Shown: positions 58,429 through 64,000 of the stretch, in pieces | How positions within the stretch are numbered: position 1 is the stretch's first letter | Layout of the letters: each line of letters opens with the position of its first letter | Source of the DNA: JAZQHR01 sp045540815 | Lineage (GTDB): Bacteria; Bacillota; Clostridia; UMGS1810 | Assembly: GCA_045540815.1 (NCBI GenBank) | Contig: JAZQHY010000065.1 | Location: 1-64,000, forward strand | Reading direction: 5' to 3' | Length of the DNA: 64,000 nt | Made by a program: the position numbers and the translations under genes | Notes under the pieces: model-generated | The model's input: only the letters and a program-made list of their open reading frames with translations | Told to the model about the DNA's origin: nothing | Databases searched by the model: none

Positions 58429-59472
58429 CTAGATAAATATTAAGTTTTTAGGTGATTTTGTTAAATTTATGCATCCATTATCTGTTACTAAAGACACGTC
58501 TTCTATTCTTACACCGCCGAGTCTTGGAATATATATTCCAGGCTCAACAGTAACTACATTTCCCTCTTTAAGCGGTTTTTCATTCCTTGGTGACAGATTT
58601 GGACTTTCGTGAATATCCAGCCCAAGTCCGTGGCCAAGTCCGTGGCCAAACGAATCAGGGTATTTTTCCTGAATGATGTTGTATGCATTAATGTGCACAT
58701 CAGATGCTTTTACACCCGCTTTAATCATATCAATAGATGTAGTTTGAGCTTTTAGCACCGTTTCGTATATCTTTCCAAGTTCGTCAGATATATCCCCCAC
58801 TGCAAATGTTCTTGTCATATCACTGCAGTAGCCATTGTACACACAACCAAAATCTACTGTGACAAGCTCTCCTCGCGTTATCTTTTTGTCTGTTGCTACC
58901 CCGTGAGGCATAGCACCTCTCTCGCCTGATGCAACTATCGTGTCAAAGCTCAAGGCAGATGCACCAAGTTTTTTCATTTCAAGCTCCAAAAATAGCGCAA
59001 TTTCGCGCTCTGTCATACTCTCTTTGGCATACGACAATAGTTTATGGAATGCCTTATCCCCTATTTCTTCCGCTTTTGCGATAAGTGAAATCTCATCATC
59101 GTCTTTTACACTTCTAAATTCGAGTATCTTATCGCCGAGTGGCACGAGCTTATTTGCTTTTTTATTAAGTTCAAGGTAATCGTTATACGATATTGATAAA
59201 TTTTCAAAACCTGTATTTGATAGCTTTGAAAGATAATTTTCAATCTTTACCTTTGCCACATCGCATATTTCATAAAGCGGGCACTGATTTTCACACTGCT
59301 CGATATATCTAAAGTCGGTAAACAGATAAAGTTTATCTAGTGTTATAAGAAGATACGCACTTGTGCCTGTATAACCGCTATAGTAGTATACATTTTTTAA
59401 TTCTTTTATAATGACAGAATCAAGTTTCGATTCTGCCATATAGTTTCTTAGTTTTTCAATTCTTTTCTTCAT
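58429..59472 (-). CDS. M24 family Xaa-Pro aminopeptidase
   Basis: A 347-residue two-domain metallopeptidase: a creatinase-like N-domain (to about 125) and the pita-bread catalytic domain. Metal ligands are visible in VTVDFGCVYNGYCSDMTRTF (two Asp), GHGLGHGLGLDIHESP (His), VVTVEPGIYIP (Glu) and GVRIED (Glu). It removes N-terminal residues before proline. Start: ATG at 59472 with GAGGG upstream; a TTG at 59484 within that region is less likely. It follows the endonuclease IV stop by one base. Confidence 0.9.
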   Translation of the reverse strand: MKKRIEKLRNYMAESKLDSVIIKELKNVYYYSGYTGTSAYLLITLDKLYLFTDFRYIEQCENQCPLYEICDVAKVKIENYLSKLSNTGFENLSISYNDYLELNKKANKLVPLGDKILEFRSVKDDDEISLIAKAEEIGDKAFHKLLSYAKESMTEREIALFLELEMKKLGASALSFDTIVASGERGAMPHGVATDKKITRGELVTVDFGCVYNGYCSDMTRTFAVGDISDELGKIYETVLKAQTTSIDMIKAGVKASDVHINAYNIIQEKYPDSFGHGLGHGLGLDIHESPNLSPRNEKPLKEGNVVTVEPGIYIPRLGGVRIEDVSLVTDNGCINLTKSPKNLIFI

Positions 59473-59473
59473 A

Positions 59474-60331
59474 TTAACCCTCAACGTGCTTTAGATACAT
59501 CTGTTTCATCCTAAGTGCATCTTCTGCCATAGTGCCGTTTGACTCACATATAAAAGTTGGTGTAAGGCTCTTCTTATACACTATCTCAGCAATCGGTTCA
59601 AATTCAGGACCATACTGGATATCGTTAAGTGTATGATGCTTTTTCTCACCGCCGGGGTTTGTAAATTCTATTCTCGAAAAATGGCTGTGAAATACTTTAA
59701 GGCGGTCTTCTCCAAGACCGTTTTCAATTTTATCAAATATTTCGAGATAGTCGCTGTATTCTTTAAGTCCGCCAAGAGTTCTTGCGTTTAAGTGGCCAAA
59801 GTCGATTGTTGGGATAAGTCTGTCATCTAACTGACAAAGCTCTATAACCTCATCTAAATCTCCAAGCTGATTTATCTTACCCATAGTTTCAGGGCAAATA
59901 TGAACGTGTGACACACCAAGATTTTCCGCCTCGCTAAGTGCCATAGAAAGCGTCTTTTTGGCGTACTCCATAGCTACGAGTCTGTCCATTTTCGCACATG
60001 CACCAGAGTGTACTACTACCTTTGTAGCACCCATAAAATCAGCAGCTATAAGCGAGTCGGTAATGTATTTTACGCTCTTTACTCTTTTTTCTTCGTCATC
60101 AGTTGCAAGGTTTATATAATATGGCGCGTGAATACTAAGTGCTATGTTATTTACCTTTGCCTCCTCGCCAAGCTTTCTTGCAGTAGGCTCGGTTATCTTT
60201 ACGCCCTTTGAGCATTGATACTCGTACGCATCAAGTCCCATTTCTTTTAGCCATTTTGGCATCTGAAGTGACGATTTATATCCCTCATCATAAAATTTAT
60301 TACTGTTTCCCGAAGGCCCAAAAAATGCCAT
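59474..60331 (-). CDS. nfo: Endonuclease IV (AP endonuclease, family 2)
   Basis: A 285-residue TIM-barrel repair enzyme. Zinc ligands and signatures: LSIHAPYYINL, VVHSGACAKM, ICPETMGKINQLG, PTIDFGHLNARTLG, KVFHSHFSRIEF, and a late Glu in TFICESNGT. It cleaves at abasic sites. In a small subset of Firmicutes TIM-barrel proteins this pattern carries other activities, so annotation as Nfo-like is safest. ATG at 60331 after GGAG; an in-frame GTG is at 60340. Confidence 0.85.
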   Translation of the reverse strand: MAFFGPSGNSNKFYDEGYKSSLQMPKWLKEMGLDAYEYQCSKGVKITEPTARKLGEEAKVNNIALSIHAPYYINLATDDEEKRVKSVKYITDSLIAADFMGATKVVVHSGACAKMDRLVAMEYAKKTLSMALSEAENLGVSHVHICPETMGKINQLGDLDEVIELCQLDDRLIPTIDFGHLNARTLGGLKEYSDYLEIFDKIENGLGEDRLKVFHSHFSRIEFTNPGGEKKHHTLNDIQYGPEFEPIAEIVYKKSLTPTFICESNGTMAEDALRMKQMYLKHVEG

Positions 60332-60342
60332 ATTTCTCACTC

Positions 60343-61251
60343 CTACATTTCATTTCTTAATTCATCAAGTAATTTGTAAAAATAGTCTGGCGCAGGCACT
60401 GTAAATTCCATATACTCTCCTGTAGATGGGTGATTAAACCCTATACACTCCGCGTGAAGTGCCTGACCGTTTAGATTGTATGGATTTTTTGCGTTTCCAT
60501 ATACTGTATCACCAATGATTGGATTTCCGCGATATTTTAAATGCACTCTTATCTGGTGAGTTCTGCCTGTTTCAAGCTCACACGAAAGGTACGTAGAATT
60601 TGGAAATCTCTCTATTACCTCATAATGAGTAATCGCGTGCTTTGAATTTTTAGCAGTTACAGTCATTTTCTTTCTGTCAGACGGATGTCTGCCGATAGGC
60701 GCATCTATTATTCCCTTGTTTGACGGAATAACTCCCTCGCACACGCATATATAACGTCTTTTTACAGTTTTATTTTTTATCTGCTCAGCAAGTGAAAGGT
60801 GTGCGTTGTTTGTCTTTGCTACAAGTAGCAGACCAGATGTGTCCTTGTCTATTCTGTGTACTATACCCGGTCTTATAACGCCGTTTATTTCGCTTAATCT
60901 CCCTTTACAGTGATACATAAGCGCGTTTACCATAGTGCCTGTGTAATTGCCTGCTGCAGGATGCACAACCATACCCTGCGGTTTATTTACCACTAAAAGT
61001 TCGTCGTCTTCGTAAACTATATCAAGCGGTATATTTTCCGGCTCGACATTTAGTTCCTCAGCTTCAGGAATAATTACGCATATTTCGTCGCCTTTTTTCA
61101 GTTTGTAATTTGCTTTAACGATATTTCCGTTTACTGTAACATCACCGTTATCTATTAAATTTTTAATCTGTGTACGGGTTATGCCGTCTATGTTTATAAA
61201 CTTATCTATTCTCTCGCCCGCATTTTCGCAAATGATTTTAATCTCGTTCAT
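60343..61251 (-). CDS. RluA/RluD-family pseudouridine synthase
   Basis: A 302-residue enzyme with an N-terminal S4 RNA-binding domain (about 13-65, RIDKFINIDGITRTQIKNLID) and the RluA catalytic domain. The catalytic Asp135 is in GIVHRIDKDTSGLLLVAKT; VVNKPQGMVVHPA and CELETGRTHQIRVHL are also present. It modifies uridines in large-subunit rRNA (RluD role: helix 69). It overlaps the lspA stop by 14 bp, the classical lspA-rluD pair. Confidence 0.92.
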   Translation of the reverse strand: MNEIKIICENAGERIDKFINIDGITRTQIKNLIDNGDVTVNGNIVKANYKLKKGDEICVIIPEAEELNVEPENIPLDIVYEDDELLVVNKPQGMVVHPAAGNYTGTMVNALMYHCKGRLSEINGVIRPGIVHRIDKDTSGLLLVAKTNNAHLSLAEQIKNKTVKRRYICVCEGVIPSNKGIIDAPIGRHPSDRKKMTVTAKNSKHAITHYEVIERFPNSTYLSCELETGRTHQIRVHLKYRGNPIIGDTVYGNAKNPYNLNGQALHAECIGFNHPSTGEYMEFTVPAPDYFYKLLDELRNEM

Positions 61252-61708
61252 TATTTACAACCTCTTTTTCCCTATCAAAGAAAAATATATACACATACAA
61301 AAGTATTACACCCACTACTATCAGGCAATCGGCAAAGTTAAATACAGGAAAATTTATAAATGTGGCATGAATCATATCCACCACGTAGCCTTTAAATAAT
61401 CTGTCGATAAAGTTGCCAATAGCCCCTGCGTAAATAAGCGAAATTGAAAAATTAAAAAGCTTTCCTTTGCCATTATGCTTACGTATATAAAAGGCAAGCA
61501 GCGTCAAAACAACAATCGTAATAATTATAAAAAACCATCTGCTGTCCTGAAGTATACCAAATGCTGCTCCGCGATTTTCCACATAGGTAAGTGAAAGTAT
61601 GTTTTTAATTATCTCGATACTTCCTATAGGCGCAAGATATTTAACTGTAAGATATTTTATAATCTGGTCTGCTATGATAAGCAGTACCGAAAATATTACA
61701 TATAGCAT
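61238..61708 (-). CDS. lspA: Lipoprotein signal peptidase (signal peptidase II)
   Basis: A 156-residue, four-span aspartic peptidase that cuts prolipoproteins before the lipid-modified Cys. Signatures: VENRGAAFGILQ, GAIGNFIDRLFKGYVVDMI with the first catalytic Asp, and FPVFNFADCLIVVG with the second. AGGAGGG ribosome-binding site overlaps the stop codon of a 27-codon gene immediately upstream. It processes lipoproteins such as the sugar-binding protein at 55874. Confidence 0.96.
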   Translation of the reverse strand: MLYVIFSVLLIIADQIIKYLTVKYLAPIGSIEIIKNILSLTYVENRGAAFGILQDSRWFFIIITIVVLTLLAFYIRKHNGKGKLFNFSISLIYAGAIGNFIDRLFKGYVVDMIHATFINFPVFNFADCLIVVGVILLYVYIFFFDREKEVVNNERD

Positions 61709-61718
61709 ACGTTCCCTC

Positions 61719-61802
61719 CTACCACTCGGAAAATAATAATAGGTATATTATTAGTAGTACTATTACGATAAATATTATCGGAAGTATAAGTTTTAACACC
61801 AT
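61719..61802 (-). CDS. Unannotated 27-residue hydrophobic peptide upstream of lspA
   Basis: A short open frame, ATG at 61802 to TAG at 61719-61721, encodes a peptide beginning MVLKLILPIIF and ending LLLFSEW, almost wholly hydrophobic and long enough for a single membrane span. A good Shine-Dalgarno AGGTG lies 5 nt before the ATG. The stop codon TAG is the first part of the lspA ribosome-binding site (TAGGAGGG), so the two are arranged for translational coupling. I cannot name a family. Possibilities are a leader peptide or a small membrane protein working with LspA. Confidence 0.55.
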   Translation of the reverse strand: MVLKLILPIIFIVIVLLIIYLLLFSEW

Positions 61803-61815
61803 ATTTTCACCTACA

Positions 61816-61848
61816 AAATATGAGAAAGGGATTTCCTTTCTCATATTT
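61816..61848 (-). terminator. Hairpin between gltX and the small peptide gene
   Basis: AAATATGAGAAAGG / CCTTTCTCATATTT, 14-bp perfect stem, 5-nt loop. The minus-strand tail is only TATTTTG, so termination may be partial; the small gene's ribosome-binding site follows at once, so read-through would feed lspA. Confidence 0.75.
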
Positions 61849-61853
61849 AAGAC

Positions 61854-63308
61854 TTAGTTATTTTTTAGTTTTTCTATTGCAAATTCAATACGCTTAATTG
61901 ACTCTTCCTTACCAAGAAGTTCAGCAAGTTCGATGCCACCGCCCGGGGTAAATGCTTTACCGCTAAGTGCAACCCTGATTGGCCATAGGATAAGACCGTT
62001 TTTAACTCCTAGCTTTTCGATAAGTGCGAAAAGTGCGTTATGAATGCTTTCTTCTGTCCAGTCGTTAAGCTCTTTTAATACAGGAAGAACGTGATTTAAT
62101 GACTCAAGTGAGTTTTCAGGATTTGTTTTCATCTTCTTATGAGTATAAAGTTCTACATCATACTCAGGAAGAGCATCTATAAAGTCAATCTGCTCTGGAA
62201 TATCTGAGAATTTCTCTGTTCTGTCGTGAAGAAGTTTTGCAATCTTAAGAAGGTCTACATTCTCATTTTTAACAGCCTGTTTAATGTAACCTTCAGCTTT
62301 TTCCAAAAACTCTTCGTTAGACAGCTTTCTGATATACTCGCCGTTTATCCAGTTAAGCTTTTTCTCGTCAAATATTGCAGGAGATTTGCTTATACCTGAC
62401 ACGTCAAACGCCTTGATAAGCTCGTCCATAGTAAATATTTCCTGCTCGCCGCCCGGGCTCCAGCCAAGAAGTGCAACGTAGTTAAGGATAGCATCCTTAA
62501 GATAACCTTTGTTTATAAAGTCCTCGTATGATGCATCGCCGTGACGTTTACTAAGCTTATTTGTCTGGTCCTTCATAACAGGTGATACGTGAACGTATGT
62601 TGGGATATCCCAACCGAAAGCCTGATATAAAAGGTTGTATTTAGGTGTACTTGAAAGGTACTCACTACCTCTTATTACGTGAGTAATTTTCATTAAGTGG
62701 TCATCTACAACGTTTGCAAAGTTGTATGTAGGAAGGCCGTCTGATTTTAAAAGTACGTTATCGTCAAGTGTAGCGTTATCAACAGTAATCTTACCAAATA
62801 CTACGTCGTCAAAGCTTGTTGTGCCTTCAGGATTGATTTTCTGTCTTATAACGTATGGTACACCTGCATCAATTTTAGCCTGAATTTCCTCTTTTGAAAG
62901 GCTACGGCAATATCCATCATATTTTGGAGATAGTTTTTTCGCAAGCTGTTGTTCCTTAACAGCGTCAAGTCTTTCTTTATCGCAGAAGCAGTAGTATGCA
63001 CCGCCAAGCTCAACTAACTTTTCAGCATATTCTTTATATATGTTTCTTCTCTCGCTCTGGATATACGGACCGTAGTCACCGCCAATGTCAGGACCTTCGT
63101 CGTGGATAAGTCCTGTTTCCTTCATAGTTCTGTATATAAGGTCAACTGCACCTTCAACGTAACGTTCCTGGTCGGTATCCTCTATTCTTAGTATAAAGTC
63201 ACCGCCGTCATGCTTAGTTAAAAGATAAGCATAAAGTGCAGTTCTAAGGTTTCCGATGTGCATATAGCCTGTAGGGCTTGGAGCAAATCTTGTTCTTATT
63301 TTAGACAT
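61854..63308 (-). CDS. gltX: Glutamyl-tRNA synthetase
   Basis: A 484-residue class I synthetase. RFAPSPTGYMHIGNLRTALYAYL holds the HIGN signature, KLSKRHGDAS the KMSKS-type loop, and a full anticodon-binding C-terminal half is present. As the organism also has tRNA-Gln, it may charge tRNA-Gln for GatCAB, but the sequence does not decide discriminating versus non-discriminating type. AAGGAGA ribosome-binding site. It is 15 bp downstream of proS. Confidence 0.96.
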   Translation of the reverse strand: MSKIRTRFAPSPTGYMHIGNLRTALYAYLLTKHDGGDFILRIEDTDQERYVEGAVDLIYRTMKETGLIHDEGPDIGGDYGPYIQSERRNIYKEYAEKLVELGGAYYCFCDKERLDAVKEQQLAKKLSPKYDGYCRSLSKEEIQAKIDAGVPYVIRQKINPEGTTSFDDVVFGKITVDNATLDDNVLLKSDGLPTYNFANVVDDHLMKITHVIRGSEYLSSTPKYNLLYQAFGWDIPTYVHVSPVMKDQTNKLSKRHGDASYEDFINKGYLKDAILNYVALLGWSPGGEQEIFTMDELIKAFDVSGISKSPAIFDEKKLNWINGEYIRKLSNEEFLEKAEGYIKQAVKNENVDLLKIAKLLHDRTEKFSDIPEQIDFIDALPEYDVELYTHKKMKTNPENSLESLNHVLPVLKELNDWTEESIHNALFALIEKLGVKNGLILWPIRVALSGKAFTPGGGIELAELLGKEESIKRIEFAIEKLKNN

Positions 63309-63323
63309 TTAGTACTCTCCTTT

Positions 63324-64000
63324 TTATATTTCTGCGTCAATTTTTTCTGAAGTAGTTTTGATAGCGTCTTCTACGCTCATTTCAAGCACTTCGCTTGAAT
63401 TTCTGTATTTAACCTCGACGATGTTTTCACCGATTTTCTTACCAACAGTAATTCTTACAGGGATACCGATAAGGTCAGCATCCTTGAACTTAACTCCTGG
63501 TCTTTCGTTTCGATCGTCAAGCATTACATCATAATCCATATTTTTAAGGATAGTGTATATCTCTTCGGCTTTTGCCATCTGCTGTTCGTCTTTGGTATTT
63601 ACAGGGATAACTGTTACGTGATAAGGTGCAACACTCATAGGCCAGATGATACCATTTTCGTCGCAGTTCTGCTCGATGATAGCAGCCATACATCTGTTTA
63701 CGCCGATGCCGTAGCAACCCATTATAACAACCTGAGATTTGCCGTTTTCATCAAGGAAGGTGCAATCAAGAGCTTCGGAATATTTTGTACCAAGCTTGAA
63801 TATATGTCCAACCTCGATACCCTGACAAGTTTTAATCTCACCGCCACACTTGTGACAAACATCACCTTCTGTAATGCATCTGAAATCACCGATTGCAGTT
63901 GCTTTGAAATCTCTGTCGATATTTACGTTTTTGTAGTGCTTGTCTGTTTCGTTCGCACCTACAACGAAGTTTTTCATATTTGCAACTTCATTATCCACCA
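63324..64000 (-). CDS. proS: Prolyl-tRNA synthetase, C-terminal part (gene runs off the right edge)
   Basis: At least 225 codons of the 3' part of bacterial-type proS. CHKCGGEIKTCQGIEVGHIFKLGTKYSEAL, VVIMGCYGIGVNRCMAAIIEQ (class II motif 3) and the anticodon-binding domain (YHVTVIPVN, DVMLDDRNERPGVKFKDADLIGIPVRI) are seen. An in-frame ATG at 63998 is internal, not the start. It likely forms an operon with gltX. Confidence 0.94.
   Translation of the reverse strand, partial: VDNEVANMKNFVVGANETDKHYKNVNIDRDFKATAIGDFRCITEGDVCHKCGGEIKTCQGIEVGHIFKLGTKYSEALDCTFLDENGKSQVVIMGCYGIGVNRCMAAIIEQNCDENGIIWPMSVAPYHVTVIPVNTKDEQQMAKAEEIYTILKNMDYDVMLDDRNERPGVKFKDADLIGIPVRITVGKKIGENIVEVKYRNSSEVLEMSVEDAIKTTSEKIDAEI

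Noticed and set aside
1..64000. CRISPR array, prophage, complete insertion sequence or rRNA operon
   Set aside because: No regularly spaced repeats, transposase, integrase, capsid or rRNA sequence was found on either strand.

Overview
The window is a low-GC, gene-dense stretch of an anaerobic, spore-forming Gram-positive chromosome, most likely a member of the Clostridia (class Clostridia, gut Eubacteriales type). The reasons are: a complete Rnf complex (rnfCDGEAB), an uninterrupted pro-sigma-K gene, a BofC-like small membrane protein, zinc-ribbon L33, DUF1287/CD1247-type clostridial proteins, A+T-rich intergenic DNA with textbook sigma-A promoters, and many strong Rho-independent terminators. 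Most genes are on the minus strand. I see no prophage, CRISPR array or complete insertion sequence; the accessory component is limited to one MITE-like foldback element, a REP-like palindrome, secreted stalk-domain proteins and carbohydrate genes.

Layout, left to right: (1) 1-1969, end of the operon rpmG-secE-nusG-rplK-rplA with its promoter. (2) 2003-10070, cell envelope: bifunctional PBP, a BofC-like small protein, a lipoteichoic-acid-synthase-like enzyme and a 1,036-residue secreted multidomain protein with a dockerin-like module. (3) 10076-16139, SDR, split transketolase, YitT, then the cysE-cysS-mrnC operon. (4) 16202-21757, small cysteine-rich protein, MATE pump, trmB, orphan eutH, PHP phosphatase, tRNA-Gln(CUG), second YitT. 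(5) 21756-26265, C_GCAxxG_C_C protein plus Mrp ATPase, glycerol-1-phosphate dehydrogenase plus a PMM-like HAD enzyme, DUF554 and the MITE-like element. (6) 26275-31661, TepA-like protease divergent from sigK, DUF1287, SGNH hydrolase, AEC transporter, polysaccharide deacetylase. (7) 31668-37731, mnmA and the six-gene Rnf operon. (8) 37749-43889, G5/3D cell-wall protein with a structured leader, RodA, a domain-permuted GH3 beta-glucosidase divergent from an AraC regulator. (9) 43874-50245, uvrC, HPr, folD, stalk-domain protein, DUF421/DUF4363 pair, RseC-like protein. (10) 50249-57326, maltodextrin operon: binding protein, two permeases and a MalQ-glycogen phosphorylase fusion. (11) 57340-64000, CD1247-like protein, efp, pepP-like, endonuclease IV, RluD-like, lspA, an unannotated 27-residue membrane peptide gene, gltX and the 3' part of proS.

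Functionally, Rnf supplies ion-gradient energy from reduced ferredoxin; the maltodextrin operon imports alpha-glucans (the ATPase must be elsewhere) and the fused MalQ-phosphorylase would turn them into glucose-1-phosphate; the GH3/AraC pair handles beta-glucosides; and HPr links sugar supply to carbon control. Several genes belong to envelope building and sporulation (PBP, RodA, LTA-type enzyme, G5/3D protein, sigK).

Many start codons were placed from the Shine-Dalgarno motif: in at least a dozen genes the longest open frame begins inside the ribosome-binding site (GTG of GAGGTG and similar), so I give the shorter start. The points most worth a second look are the MalQ-GlgP fusion that keeps an internal ribosome-binding site, the 27-residue gene upstream of lspA, the MITE-like foldback, the structured leader before the G5/3D gene, and the intergenic inverted-repeat segment beside it.
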